Assembly (NCBI RefSeq): GCF_001730365.1
Contig: NZ_MIKB01000012.1
Coordinates: forward strand, 186,001 to 250,000
Reading direction: 5' to 3'
DNA: 64,000 nucleotides
DNA from: Enterococcus quebecensis
Lineage (GTDB): Bacteria > Bacillota > Bacilli > Lactobacillales > Enterococcaceae
Positions within the stretch are counted from its first letter, which is position 1; every line of letters starts with the position of its first letter. The notes under the pieces are model-generated. The model saw only the letters and a list, made by a program, of their open reading frames with translations, did not search any database and was not told the DNA's origin. Shown one piece after another: positions 21,659 through 30,854 of this stretch. A program made the translations under genes and the position numbers.

Positions 21659-22033
21659 ATGGACAAGAAAATAGCTTATTTAAAAGCAGAAGCAAAGAAA
21701 TGGCCAGGGGCAACAGTTGATTACCGAGAAGACTGGGATTGTGATTATTTTGGAATCGAAAAAAAATGTTTTTGCATGCTAGGAACAAATAAAGCTGGGG
21801 AGTGGGTGATGACAGTTAAAGGTGATCCAGAAGAAAATGAACTTTTAAGGGAACAATATCCAGGTGTAGTTCCAGGATATTACGCTAATAAAACGCATTG
21901 GAATTCATTTATGATAGAAAACTCATCGTTTACAGAAGAACAACTGGCATCCTTTTTGAGAAAATCCTATGAACTAGTCTTGAACAAATTACCGAAAAAA
22001 GTGCAAATGAATTATAAAGACCACCAAATCTAA
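21659..22033 (+). CDS. YjbR/MmcQ-like protein (DUF419)
   Basis: 124 aa. The pattern CFCMLGTNKAGEWVMTVKGDPEENELLREQYPGVVPGYYANKTHWNSF fits the YjbR/MmcQ fold, a small double-wing DNA-binding-like domain of unknown biochemical role. It starts four bases after the VOC stop with AGGAA inside that gene's end, so it is translationally linked. It is often found beside AraC regulators and VOC proteins in Firmicutes (recalled, not checked). Confidence 0.8.
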   Translation: MDKKIAYLKAEAKKWPGATVDYREDWDCDYFGIEKKCFCMLGTNKAGEWVMTVKGDPEENELLREQYPGVVPGYYANKTHWNSFMIENSSFTEEQLASFLRKSYELVLNKLPKKVQMNYKDHQI

Positions 22034-22068
22034 AAGAAGCTGGAACAACAGTGTCTATTCGGATTTTA

Positions 22069-22114
22069 AGAGGGAAACAAAACGGATGATTCGTTTTGTT
22101 TCCCTCTATTTTTT
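22069..22114. terminator. Strong convergent terminator after yjbR and traX-like genes
   Basis: A perfect 16-bp stem, AGAGGGAAACAAAACG with CGTTTTGTTTCCCTCT, on a 7-base loop, followed by ATTTTTT. It sits between genes that converge. Confidence 0.93.
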
Positions 22115-22121
22115 GATCGGA

Positions 22122-22868
22122 TTACCCTTGATTTAGATAGAAATTAACTAAAGCGATAATCCATATATGTGCTGGATAAAATACGTAAAACAAATATTTA
22201 AAGATCGGATTACTACGCCCTTTTTTACCATTGTAGAGATGAATAAAAGGAATCACTAGAATAAATAAAAACTCAGGGTTTACTTCAAGCATTACTCTGA
22301 TCATGTTAAAAGAGTAATCAGACAAGCCAATTAGAGGCATTATGAATAATGGAATTGTAAAAATAAGATAGGAAATGTCTCTTTTTTTAGGATTTTCTCT
22401 AAAGAAATAAGTAAGCAGCATAAATGGAATAACAACGAATCCACCTTCTACTGGGATAAAACCTAGAAAAGTTGTCAACGTTAAACTAATTGCTAGGATA
22501 ATTGATGAAATCCTAAAGAAAGGTTCCTTCACACGTTTACTAAAATCAACCAGTGTTAAAATTGTCACACCAATTGCTAGCGTTAGAAAAATATTATTGT
22601 GGACCTGATATATTGGATCTTTAATGACCAAGGTGTTGATCAAAGTATTTCCGATAAGCATGATAATTGCAAAGCCATATAAACGAAGTAAATAGTTTTT
22701 CCGATTCTTTGTATAGTGAAATCCCTCAACAGCCATAAAAGCAAAAAATACAGCCACACAACGAGTCATCATGTGGATAGGTAAGCCAAATTGCGATGGT
22801 AAAAGAGGGACAAGATGATCAAGAGCCATCAAACCCATCATAATAAGTTTTAATTGATTTCCGTTCAT
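22122..22868 (-). CDS. TraX-family polytopic membrane protein
   Basis: 248 aa with seven or eight hydrophobic segments. The N-terminus LKLIMMGLMALDHLVPLLP and the RCVAVFFAFMAVEGFHYTKNRKNYLLRLYGFA block match the TraX family, named for F-pilin acetylation but common in Firmicute chromosomes, where it is probably an acyltransferase-like membrane protein. No conjugation genes are nearby, so a pilin role is not implied. The start has TAGGAGAATGAT upstream in this strand. Confidence 0.8.
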   Translation of the reverse strand: MNGNQLKLIMMGLMALDHLVPLLPSQFGLPIHMMTRCVAVFFAFMAVEGFHYTKNRKNYLLRLYGFAIIMLIGNTLINTLVIKDPIYQVHNNIFLTLAIGVTILTLVDFSKRVKEPFFRISSIILAISLTLTTFLGFIPVEGGFVVIPFMLLTYFFRENPKKRDISYLIFTIPLFIMPLIGLSDYSFNMIRVMLEVNPEFLFILVIPFIHLYNGKKGRSNPIFKYLFYVFYPAHIWIIALVNFYLNQG

Positions 22869-23346
22869 ATCATTCTCCTATAATAGATGTTATTTTGTTC
22901 CCTTTTTATAGTACAAAAAAATAGATCTATCTGGCGTGTGAATGAACGAACAGATAGATTACAAAAATGATAGGTGGCAGTAAGTTTATGATTTATTGAA
23001 GATGTTCACTACTTTGAAATGAGGATAAAGTACTAGCAACAATCAATACACTGAGTCTCTTTTTTTATCTAACCGATAGTTTAATTTTTTTGTATTTTAT
23101 TGTGATTAGGAAACCGTTCGAAATAGGATAGGAAAATAAGGAAATAATATGAGAAGATGATTGTACAGGTCAAATAGCATTAGATTCAAAATTTAACATC
23201 CGAAGCATGTATAAGAGACGCATGAAATCCTGTTTTAAATATACTCAAAGAATGATTTCTGTTGTGGCAAAGCCAGGTCAATTCTCTGTGATTTTATATG
23301 TGTTATGAAATAAAAAGCAAACTAAACGAAATGGAAGGTAACTGTC
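22869..23346. other. 478-bp AT-rich gap between divergent genes
   Basis: No ORF or RNA gene is recognised. One hairpin with 9-bp arms, ATCTATCTG (22925-22933) and CAGATAGAT (22951-22959), lies about 55 bases upstream of the traX-like start and lacks a T-tract. Promoters for both flanking genes must be here but no clear -35/-10 pair was found. Confidence 0.5.
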
Positions 23347-23985
23347 GTGCAAATAATAAAAACAAATAAAAAATACTATGTGCTAGAACTTTTATTGATA
23401 ATAAGCTGTGTGGTATACATGTTGTTCTTTTTTAACTTCTATAAAGATGCTGCTTTCTATGTTGATAAGAAAGCTGGAATAATTAGTCAATTACATTTTT
23501 TTACAACATTTTATCTTAGCGATATTTTAATATACCTTTTTGTGGCATTTTTACTGATTACCATACAAATGTTGTTTCTTATAGTTATATATTCAAAAAT
23601 GAGAGGCGATTTTGAAGTAAATCGTGAATTAACGAAGCTATTTATAATAGCGATGTTTACTTTTTGCAGTTATTCATTGGGATTATTTTTTAATAGAATA
23701 GGGGTTCTTTTTCTTATTATATTCATTTTTTCAGCGGCTATTGCCTACCTGAAATATATTGTTGTAAAAAGCGACAGTGATGAATTTGGAACAATAGAAG
23801 AAGAGAATATTTTAGAAGTCGCAGGACCATTTAACACAGAAAGTGAAGCTATCAATCTATTTGGAGAGTTTTCTGAAAATTGGGATGGATCTGAGGAGTT
23901 ATTGTATTTGATTGAACGTGAAAGTAATGAAGAATATTTTATCACTATATACGTTGAAACAGTTCAAAAAAGTGAAGAACGATAA
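23347..23985 (+). CDS. Hypothetical membrane protein
   Basis: 212 aa, not recognised. Four hydrophobic segments (about residues 12-30, 55-80, 97-114 and 116-134) precede a soluble acidic C-terminal region of about 70 residues (EEENILEVAGPFNTESEAINLFGEF...). A short N-terminal loop between segments 1 and 2 would face outside. The start is GTG 23347 with GGAAGG 9 bases upstream. It is followed directly by remnants of a decayed gene. The organisation resembles small accessory membrane proteins, but no function is assigned. Confidence 0.7.
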   Translation: MQIIKTNKKYYVLELLLIISCVVYMLFFFNFYKDAAFYVDKKAGIISQLHFFTTFYLSDILIYLFVAFLLITIQMLFLIVIYSKMRGDFEVNRELTKLFIIAMFTFCSYSLGLFFNRIGVLFLIIFIFSAAIAYLKYIVVKSDSDEFGTIEEENILEVAGPFNTESEAINLFGEFSENWDGSEELLYLIERESNEEYFITIYVETVQKSEER

Positions 23986-23991
23986 TTTTAA

Positions 23992-24253
23992 AGAGACAAT
24001 TCAATTGGAGAATTCACAACAATAACGGTCTATGATCTATCTGTATTTAAAGAGCATAAGATAAAAAGGATGTTGGCATTAAATTTTATACAGATAAACC
24101 AGTAAAACTAGGCTTAGATGCGATTAAAGATAACTTCTCATTTCGTCTAGGGTGACCTTTAGTAATCAAGCAGCAGTTTCAATCTCAGGTCTAATTTTTA
24201 CAGATTTATGGCAAGCAGAAGAAATACTGGAATTTCATAATAGATTGAATTAA
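23992..24253 (+). pseudogene. Decayed small gene with two frameshifts
   Basis: Three consecutive stretches in different frames read like one protein: SIGEFTTITVYDLSVFKEHKIK, then KDVGIKFYTDKPVKLGLDAI with DNFSFRLG, then TFSNQAAVSISGLIFTDLWQ and a short tail to TAA at 24251-24253. Shifts fall near 24066 (in an A-run) and 24151. There is no start codon with a ribosome site. The family is not recognised; the composition looks like real protein, not random translation. Confidence 0.5.
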
Positions 24254-24274
24254 AAATATGGATGTACATCAAAT

Positions 24275-24328
24275 AAAAAAGACTATGAAGGCTCTCTTGG
24301 ACGGCGAGCGACTTTCATAGTCTTTCTT
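24275..24328. terminator. Bidirectional terminator
   Basis: AAAAAAGACTATGAAG and CTTTCATAGTCTTTCTTT form a stem of about 14 bp with an A-run on one side and a T-rich run on the other. It stands between the decayed + strand gene and the convergent minus-strand gene. Confidence 0.85.
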
Positions 24329-24335
24329 TGTTTAT

Positions 24336-24734
24336 CTAATTATTTGCAGGAACATCATCGGATGTTTTCTTTGATTCTAATAAATAAGTGACATCGTCAG
24401 CTTCATCATAAAGTGAAGTTGGTTTCCTATCAATGCATTGGATAATCAAATGATACCCATACTCATCTTGAGCAACGAGGCGTGTATTTGTTAATTCAAC
24501 TAACATATAACTTAATTTTCGATCGTCAATCAAGATTTGTAAGCTATCTTCGACTTTTAACGTATGTTGAGTTGCTTTTTGCTTATTAACAAACCACCAA
24601 CTGCCTATATAATTTTTATATGAATCAGGAATAGTTGATTCCACTTGTTTTTCTTGTTTCTTTTTTAGGAATAAGGATCCGGCAATGCCAGTGATAAGTG
24701 AAGCGCCCAAAAATAATGACCAATGTTTTTTCAT
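24336..24734 (-). CDS. DUF4828-like small membrane-anchored protein
   Basis: 132 aa. The N-terminal MKKHWSLFLGASLITGIAGSLFL is a signal anchor, followed by KKKQEKQ and a soluble beta-rich domain (NYIGSWWFVNK ... LKVEDSLQILIDDRKL ... ARDEYGYHL-like DEYGYHLIIQCID). This matches my recollection of DUF4828 proteins of enterococci. The start is placed at 24734 because AAGGAGA lies 8 bases upstream; an ATG 24 bases earlier precedes that site. The function is unknown. Confidence 0.72.
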   Translation of the reverse strand: MKKHWSLFLGASLITGIAGSLFLKKKQEKQVESTIPDSYKNYIGSWWFVNKQKATQHTLKVEDSLQILIDDRKLSYMLVELTNTRLVAQDEYGYHLIIQCIDRKPTSLYDEADDVTYLLESKKTSDDVPANN

Positions 24735-24896
24735 AGTATCAATCTCCTTCAAATACAATCATAGCACGAAATGGATGAACAAACTATTCTTAAATCTTTA
24801 CCTATAAAAAAACTTAATGAAGTAACTTGTGTTTGATAAATTAGTCTTTGACGTTATTTAATTTTATATAAACGATGATTCATTTTACTTAAAATG

Positions 24897-24926
24897 TTGA
24901 CGATGCTTTTTCATCAAAAATATGGT
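24897..24926 (+). promoter_or_regulatory. Candidate promoter of sfsA
   Basis: TTGACG (24897-24902) and TATGGT (24921-24926) are 18 bases apart. The TSS would be near 24933, right at the ribosome site, so the leader is very short. Confidence 0.4.
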
Positions 24927-24952
24927 ATTGTTTTCAAGAAAGGGTGTTACGA

Positions 24953-25693
24953 TTGATTACTTATCCTAAAGTGTATTTAGCACATTTTAATCATAGACCA
25001 AATCGTTTTATAGCAGAATGTACGTTGCAAGAAACTGGTGAAAGAGTAACAGTTCACGTCAAAAACACAGGACGCTGTAAAGAGTTGTTTTTACCAAATG
25101 TAGAGGTTGCGTTGTCCTATCAGCCTTCTCCAACAAGAAAAACGGATTACGACTTAATTGCCGTGAAAAAAAATTCTGCTTGGTTCAATATCGACAGCCA
25201 AGTTCCTAATACCTTAGCCAGTCAAGCCATACTAGACGGAACCATTGTATTACCGGGATTAAATGGTCAGATTGTTTCGGTGAAAAGAGAAAAACGATTT
25301 GCTCAATCACAATTTGATATTTTAGTTGAAACTGATACTGGTCAGAAGGCTTTTGTGGAAGTCAAAGGAATGACGTTGGAAAATCATGGTATAGGAGCTT
25401 TTCCAGATGCTCCAACGATTCGCGGGTTAAAGCATGTTACTGAACTGATTGAAGCGATTCAAGAGGGATACCAAAGTTATGTTTTATTTGTGATTCAGTT
25501 TGAAAAAGTTGAATTGGCAACAATCCACACTAAAATGCAGCCTGCTTTAGCGGACATGATTTCAATAGGTGAAAACCAAGGGTTAAGAGTCATTGCTTAC
25601 AATTGTTGTGTGACTCCTGATACAATAGCAATAGAACATCAGGTACCATTTGATGTCACAAAAACGTTTGAAGATCCAAATTCAGAAAGGTGA
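24953..25693 (+). CDS. sfsA: SfsA family protein (sugar fermentation stimulation protein)
   Basis: 246 aa. The N-terminal OB-like domain (HFNHRPNRFIAECTLQETGERVTVHVKNTGRCKELF) is followed by a PD-(D/E)XK nuclease-like domain with FDILVETDTGQKAFVEVKGMTLE and FPDAPTIRGLKH. SfsA binds DNA or nucleic acid in E. coli; its true role is unclear. TTG 24953 is chosen because AAGAAAGGG ends 8 bases upstream; the GTG at 24944 overlaps that site. The stop overlaps the region where the next gene begins, so translation is probably coupled. Confidence 0.93.
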   Translation: MITYPKVYLAHFNHRPNRFIAECTLQETGERVTVHVKNTGRCKELFLPNVEVALSYQPSPTRKTDYDLIAVKKNSAWFNIDSQVPNTLASQAILDGTIVLPGLNGQIVSVKREKRFAQSQFDILVETDTGQKAFVEVKGMTLENHGIGAFPDAPTIRGLKHVTELIEAIQEGYQSYVLFVIQFEKVELATIHTKMQPALADMISIGENQGLRVIAYNCCVTPDTIAIEHQVPFDVTKTFEDPNSER

Positions 25694-25701
25694 GGGTAAA
25701 T

Positions 25702-26703
25702 ATGATTCACTTAGGTATTATTGGAACAAACTGGATTAGTCATCAATTTGTAAAGGCAGCACTGGAAACGAACCGCTATGATTTGACTGCAGTTTATTCG
25801 AGAAAACTGGAGACTGCACAAGAGTTTGGTAACGAGTACGGCGATGTTGAATATGCAACGGATTTAAAAACATTTTTTGGCATTGCTCATATGGATACAG
25901 TTTATATTGCATCGCCGAATTCATTACACTTTGAACAAGCGAAGCAAGGAATTTTAGCCGGGAAAAATATTATTGTTGAAAAGCCCGCTTTCTCAACTCC
26001 TGAAGAAATGGCAGAAATTATTGAGTTAGCAAATCGGAAAAAAGTCTTCTTTTTTGAAGCAGCTCGTAATATTCATGAGAAAAGTTTCAAAAAAATTGGT
26101 GATCTATTACCATTAAAAAATCAAATTATCGGTGCAAACTTTACTTATACAAAATATTCTTCACGCTATGACCAAGTGCTTGACGGTCAAGAACCAAATA
26201 TTTTTTCTCCACATTTTTCAGGAGGAGCTTTGGCTGATTTAGGTGTCTATTTAGTTTATGCCGCTGTTGGCTGGTTTGGTATGCCAAATGAAAGTCATTA
26301 TTTTGCAAGAAAAATCCCAACAAATGTGGATGGGATTGGTACTGCAATTTTAAGATATGATTTATTTGATGTAACATTACAAACAGGGAAAAATGCCGAT
26401 TCTTTCTTAGATTCTGAAATCTATTTTGACGGAGGAACGTTAATTTTAGATGGTGTAAATGCAATCTCTAAAGCAGAATTTCATGATCGAAATCATCAAG
26501 AACGTGATATTATTTCTTTAACCACTGAAGAAAATCCGATGGTTGAAGAGGCTCGAGATTTTGCAGATGTACTTGAAAATCCTAACGATCCGACAATGGG
26601 TGTACGTTATGAGGAATGGGTAGAATTATCACGCAATGTAAATAAAGTATTAACAACATTAAGAAAAAGTGCTGGCATTATTTTTGATGCCGACAAAGAA
26701 TAA
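25702..26703 (+). CDS. Gfo/Idh/MocA-family oxidoreductase
   Basis: 333 aa NAD(P)-dependent oxidoreductase. The N-terminal Rossmann fold starts LGIIGTNWISHQFVKAAL; the EKP motif (VEKPAFSTPEEM) marks the cofactor/active-site lysine. The C-terminal alpha/beta substrate domain contains FSGGALADLGVYLVYAAVGWFG. This subgroup resembles uncharacterised sugar or inositol dehydrogenase homologues, and the substrate is unknown. ATG 25702 has GAGGG upstream; a GTG at 25690 overlaps the sfsA stop and is less likely. It may be cotranscribed with sfsA. Confidence 0.88.
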   Translation: MIHLGIIGTNWISHQFVKAALETNRYDLTAVYSRKLETAQEFGNEYGDVEYATDLKTFFGIAHMDTVYIASPNSLHFEQAKQGILAGKNIIVEKPAFSTPEEMAEIIELANRKKVFFFEAARNIHEKSFKKIGDLLPLKNQIIGANFTYTKYSSRYDQVLDGQEPNIFSPHFSGGALADLGVYLVYAAVGWFGMPNESHYFARKIPTNVDGIGTAILRYDLFDVTLQTGKNADSFLDSEIYFDGGTLILDGVNAISKAEFHDRNHQERDIISLTTEENPMVEEARDFADVLENPNDPTMGVRYEEWVELSRNVNKVLTTLRKSAGIIFDADKE

Positions 26704-26729
26704 GTTGCTTTAATAAAGAAAGGACTATT

Positions 26730-28010
26730 ATGACAGTTATAAAAAATTTACCAGAAGCTTGGCAAGAACATTGGCAAGCTTCTGGTTTTAGCGAGCCATC
26801 AATGATTCAAGAAAAAAGTTTTTTACCTTTAAAAGAAAAAGAAAATGTTTTAGGTATTTCTCCGACAGGTTCTGGGAAAACTTTGGCCTATGTTTTGCCG
26901 TTACTTTTAAATATAGAAAAAAATCAAGGAAGTCAGTTATTGATATTGGCACCTTCACAAGAACTAGCTGTCCAAATCAGTCAAGTGGTACGTGATTGGG
27001 CAACATTACTTCAGTTGAAAACACAAACGCTGATTGGTGGCGCTAATGTTGGGCGGCAAGTAGAAAAATTAAAAAAGAAACCAGAAATTTTGGTAGGAAC
27101 ACCAGGTCGAGTATTAGAGCTGATTAAAACAAAGAAAATCAAAAGTCATTTACTACAAACCATTGTTATGGATGAAGTGGATCAGCTTTTTCATGAAAAA
27201 GAAATGAATTTAACACAACAAATTCTGACTAGTGCGCCTAAAGAATTTCAGCTTGTCTTTTATTCAGCAACAGCGGATCGTGTAGCAGAAGAAGCGCAAA
27301 AATTAACAGATAAGCTGACAGTTATTGATGTAACAGAGGAAGATCAGTCTAGCGGAGTTGTAAATCATTACTTTATGGCTTTATCTCCTAGAAAGAAAAG
27401 TGACTATTTAAGAAGTTTAGCCTATACACCTAATTTTCGTGCAATGGTTTTTTTCAATCAAGTAGCTGATTTGGGTTCAGTAGAAGAAAAATTGATTTAT
27501 GAAGGACTTTCAGTTGCAGGACTTGCCTCAGATCAGAATAAAACACTACGTAAATTAGCGATTGATCAATTTTCTAAGGAACGAGCAGTTATGCTTTTAA
27601 CAACGGATATTGCTGCTAGAGGATTGGATTTTACTGCCATTCCATTTGTTGTGAACGCTGAAGTCCCTTTGTCTGAAGAAAGCTATATCCATCGGGCTGG
27701 ACGAGTTGGACGAATGGGCGCAGCAGGTTCTGTTATTACATTTGTCAATGATGCGACCAAGAGAGATTACCAACGACTAATGAAAAAAATAGAGCTACCT
27801 TCAAAGGAAATTTTCCTTTATGATGGAGCAATTCATCTAACAAGAAAAGAAAAAGCTTCTTTAGAAGAAAAAGCCAGTAGCTCAAATGTAACAGTCAAAA
27901 AAGAGCAAGCGGAAAGAAAAGGACCTAAAGAACGGACAGATAAGCTTAAAAAACGTCCTAAAAACAATAAAAATAAAGGGGCTAGACGTAAACCGTCTAA
28001 ACCTGAGTAA
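26730..28010 (+). CDS. DEAD-box RNA helicase with DEVD motif II
   Basis: 426 aa ATP-dependent RNA helicase. Motif I is GSGKT with Lys50, Ib is TPGR, motif II is D148-E-V-D151, motif III is SAT, and motif VI is HRAGRVGR. The Q motif is present (W...GFSEPSMIQ). The C-terminal tail of about 50 residues is lysine-rich (RKGPKERTDKLKKRPK) and likely binds RNA non-specifically. The short core and DEVD variant are reminiscent of B. subtilis YfmL, a ribosome-biogenesis helicase, rather than CshA/CshB. AAAGGA lies upstream. It is 41 bases from the next gene but probably unrelated to it. Confidence 0.9.
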   Translation: MTVIKNLPEAWQEHWQASGFSEPSMIQEKSFLPLKEKENVLGISPTGSGKTLAYVLPLLLNIEKNQGSQLLILAPSQELAVQISQVVRDWATLLQLKTQTLIGGANVGRQVEKLKKKPEILVGTPGRVLELIKTKKIKSHLLQTIVMDEVDQLFHEKEMNLTQQILTSAPKEFQLVFYSATADRVAEEAQKLTDKLTVIDVTEEDQSSGVVNHYFMALSPRKKSDYLRSLAYTPNFRAMVFFNQVADLGSVEEKLIYEGLSVAGLASDQNKTLRKLAIDQFSKERAVMLLTTDIAARGLDFTAIPFVVNAEVPLSEESYIHRAGRVGRMGAAGSVITFVNDATKRDYQRLMKKIELPSKEIFLYDGAIHLTRKEKASLEEKASSSNVTVKKEQAERKGPKERTDKLKKRPKNNKNKGARRKPSKPE

Positions 28011-28051
28011 TAGAGAATAAGTAAGAACGTCATGATTTGAGGAGGCTATCC

Positions 28052-30760
28052 ATGAAATCTAGAAAAGACGAGATTTTGACAGTTTTAGAATTACAAAAGC
28101 AAGGTATGACAGCGGCAGATGTTGCAGAGAAACTGGCAATCGATCGAAGTAATGCCAGCCGTTACTTAAGTGAACTATACAAGGAACAAAAAATCAGTAA
28201 AAGTGATGGTCGTCCAGTCATTTATTCAGTTATCACAGAAGAAGACAAATTTCACGTGGATAATTCCAGTGAGGTGACTTTTGATAATTTAGTCGGAGCG
28301 CAAGACTCTTTAAAGGTAAGTATCCAACAAGCGAAAGCGGCGATTTTATACCCGCCTCGAGGCTTACACACAATTATTTTTGGTGAGACAGGGACGGGGA
28401 AATCACTGTTTGCAGAATGTATGTACCACTTTGCTGTTGATTCCAAGACATTACCAGCGAATGCACCATTTGTTTCATTTAACTGTGCCGATTATGCCCA
28501 AAATCCTCAATTGCTTTTTGGTCATATTTTTGGTGTGAAAAAAGGAGCGTACACTGGTGCCAATGAAGATAGCCCAGGTTTAATGTCAAAGGCAGATGGA
28601 GGCATTCTTTTCCTTGATGAAATTCATCGCTTACCTCCGGAAGGTCAGGAAATGTTGTTTACCTTTATTGACAAGGGAGTTTATCGTCCTTTAGGAGAAA
28701 GCGGTCAAACTTATGAAGCATCTGTTCAAATCATTGGTGCAACGACAGAATCTTCCGAAAGTTTTTTGACGACTTTCAACCGTAGAATACCGATGGCAAT
28801 CACATTGCCGTCTTTAGATGCTCGTTCACTAGACGAACGCTATGATATTATTTCATTGTTTATCAAACAAGAAGCAAATCGTTTAAATCAACGGATCGAT
28901 ATTAAAAGAGAAGCGATCTTAGCCTTTATGTTGTATGATGCAGAAGGCAATATCGGTCAAGTCAAACGGGATTTGAAGCTTGTTTGTGCAAAATCTTTTC
29001 TTCATTATCGAACCCATAACGAGTCAAGCTTGGTGATTAGAAAGCGAGATTTACCTTTACAAGTACAAAAAGGTTTATTAAAAATCAAAGAAGTTGCCGA
29101 TCGTTTGGATCGTTTTGTAGATAGTAAAAGTAATTACTTAAGTTTTGAGCCTGGAACAAATGAAGTTGTTTGGTCTCAAGATCCTGCTCGTAATATGCAA
29201 GTATATAATGAAATCGAAGAAAAGGTAGCGAAGCTATCAGCAAATGAATTAGAAAATGTTAATTTAGAGCAGTTGATTTCTAGTGATATGGACGCCTATT
29301 TTCAAACCTATGTAGATGAACTTACGCAAAATCCGGTTCATAAAGAGTTACTACCAGAGCCGATTTGGAAACTAACGGATCAGTTATATGATATTGCTGA
29401 AAAAAGGTTAGAACGTACGTATAATGAAAAAGCTCGTTTTGCCTTCGCTTTGCATCTGCAAAGTACAATTGAGCGAGTAAAGGAAGGACATGTAATTGTT
29501 CATCCTGATTTAAATAATGTCAGAAAAAAAATGAAAAAAGAATTTCAGGTAGCGATGGATTTGTCCGCTATCATTGAAGAAGAAAACAATATCGAAATCC
29601 CCTTTGATGAAATTGGTTTTATCAGTATGTTTTTATCTATTAATGTTGGAAATAAAGAAATCGTTCATGCTAATAATGTAGGTGTAGTAGTGTTGATGCA
29701 TGGTGATTCTACTGCTTCAAGTATGTTGAAAACAGCACAAGAATTACTTGGAACGCAAACAGGTGCAGCGATGAATATGCCTTTAACGATGGAAGTTCAA
29801 ACAATGTATGAGCAACTAAAAAACTATGTATTGAGTCATCGTGAGGATTTAGCTAACGGTATGTTACTTTTAACAGATATGGGCTCATTGAATTCTTTTG
29901 GACATTTGATTTTTGAAGAAACAGGTATACGTACAAAAGCGATTACGATGACGAGTACAATGATTGTGTTAGAAGCAATTCGGATGGCTAGTGTGGGACG
30001 AAGTTTAGAAGATATTTATCAAAACATTCAAATGTCTTTTGAAAGTATTATCAGAGAACAGTTCCGCACCAGTCCGCAAAATCGTGAGGAAATAAAAAAA
30101 GCGGTGGTCGTAACTTGCTTCACTGGTGAAGGCGTTGCTGCGAAATTATACCAACGTATTTTACCTGTAATTGATGAAAGCAAAGTCGAAATTATTCAAA
30201 TGCAGTTTTTAGAACGTGAAGCGTTTAAAAAACATATTGATAGTTTAATGGAAGACTATGAAATCAAAGCTATTGCTGGAACAGTTGATGTAGAATACCA
30301 GAACATTCCATTTTTCTCAGCTTATGACATCTTTGATGATGAGAAACTAAATGTTTTGAAGCGAATCGCTGGTGACGAGGTTCCAACAGAGAAAATCGTC
30401 AACTCATTAGGTGGGACGATCACAGCAGTTGATTCGCTGCAAAAGTTAATTGTAATGTTGCAAAAAACAGTGCATAAAATTCAATCAGATATGCATATTA
30501 TAGTAGAGCCAGGAGTGGACGCTGGGATTGTAATACATTTGGCATTTTTGGTAGACGCTATTTTAAAAGGTGAGAAATCAAAAGAGTTCGAGAACCTTAC
30601 CGAATTTATGAAAACGAATCGCTTAGAAACTGATGTCACTAGAACAAATCTAATGGTAATTGAAAAAGCCTATCATATTGATTTTACTGAATCAGATATT
30701 GCGCACTTAACACAACTGTTTTTGGAAAATAGAATTGAATTACTAACAGAATATAACTAA
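28052..30760 (+). CDS. LevR/CelR-type sigma-54-dependent activator with PRDs
   Basis: 902 aa. In order: an N-terminal winged helix (KSRKDEILTVLELQKQGMTAADVAEKLAIDRSNASRYLSEL); an AAA+ domain with Walker A GETGTGKS (111-118), the sigma-54 contact loop GAYTGA (165-170) and Walker B ILFLDEIHR; a first PRD around residues 450-550; an EIIA-Man-like domain (GVVVLMHGDSTASSMLKTAQELL); an EIIB-Gat-like segment (VVVTCFTGEGVA); and a C-terminal PRD. PTS phosphorylation of the PRDs tunes activity. ATG 28052 follows AGGAGG; an upstream TTG precedes that site. Two -24/-12 promoters lie downstream in the same cluster, so it most likely activates both PTS operons, as CelR/LpoR does in Listeria and Enterococcus. 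Confidence 0.93.
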   Translation: MKSRKDEILTVLELQKQGMTAADVAEKLAIDRSNASRYLSELYKEQKISKSDGRPVIYSVITEEDKFHVDNSSEVTFDNLVGAQDSLKVSIQQAKAAILYPPRGLHTIIFGETGTGKSLFAECMYHFAVDSKTLPANAPFVSFNCADYAQNPQLLFGHIFGVKKGAYTGANEDSPGLMSKADGGILFLDEIHRLPPEGQEMLFTFIDKGVYRPLGESGQTYEASVQIIGATTESSESFLTTFNRRIPMAITLPSLDARSLDERYDIISLFIKQEANRLNQRIDIKREAILAFMLYDAEGNIGQVKRDLKLVCAKSFLHYRTHNESSLVIRKRDLPLQVQKGLLKIKEVADRLDRFVDSKSNYLSFEPGTNEVVWSQDPARNMQVYNEIEEKVAKLSANELENVNLEQLISSDMDAYFQTYVDELTQNPVHKELLPEPIWKLTDQLYDIAEKRLERTYNEKARFAFALHLQSTIERVKEGHVIVHPDLNNVRKKMKKEFQVAMDLSAIIEEENNIEIPFDEIGFISMFLSINVGNKEIVHANNVGVVVLMHGDSTASSMLKTAQELLGTQTGAAMNMPLTMEVQTMYEQLKNYVLSHREDLANGMLLLTDMGSLNSFGHLIFEETGIRTKAITMTSTMIVLEAIRMASVGRSLEDIYQNIQMSFESIIREQFRTSPQNREEIKKAVVVTCFTGEGVAAKLYQRILPVIDESKVEIIQMQFLEREAFKKHIDSLMEDYEIKAIAGTVDVEYQNIPFFSAYDIFDDEKLNVLKRIAGDEVPTEKIVNSLGGTITAVDSLQKLIVMLQKTVHKIQSDMHIIVEPGVDAGIVIHLAFLVDAILKGEKSKEFENLTEFMKTNRLETDVTRTNLMVIEKAYHIDFTESDIAHLTQLFLENRIELLTEYN

Positions 30761-30765
30761 TATTC

Positions 30766-30800
30766 ATTAGTGTGTAACTAGAAAATAATTAGTGTGTACA
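30766..30800 (+). promoter_or_regulatory. Upstream activator sites of the first PTS operon
   Basis: ATTAGTGTGTAAC (30766-30778) and ATTAGTGTGTACA (30788-30800) are direct repeats 22 bp apart, two helical turns. They lie 55-90 bp upstream of the -24 element, a normal enhancer distance for sigma-54 activators, and recur with the same spacing before the second operon. Confidence 0.75.
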
Positions 30801-30801
30801 C

Positions 30802-30854
30802 AAAAAGTATAGACCAAAACCTGATCATTACTGGGTTTGGTCTATACTTTTTTT
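30802..30854 (+). terminator. Terminator of the activator gene, abutting the sigma-54 promoter
   Basis: AAAAAGTATAGACCAAAACC (30802-30821) pairs with GGGTTTGGTCTATACTTTTT (30833-30852), ending in a T-tract that runs directly into TGGCAC. The same arms, with a different loop, occur at 34639-34679. Confidence 0.88.

Noticed and set aside
22122-22868. Part of a conjugative element because of the TraX name
   Set aside because: No relaxase, coupling protein, integrase or other transfer genes occur here; TraX homologues are common in ordinary chromosomes.
23262-23300. Third site of the ileS-type repeat (GGCAAAGCCAGG ... CTGTGAT)
   Set aside because: Only about 10 bases match in the reverse orientation, which can be chance.
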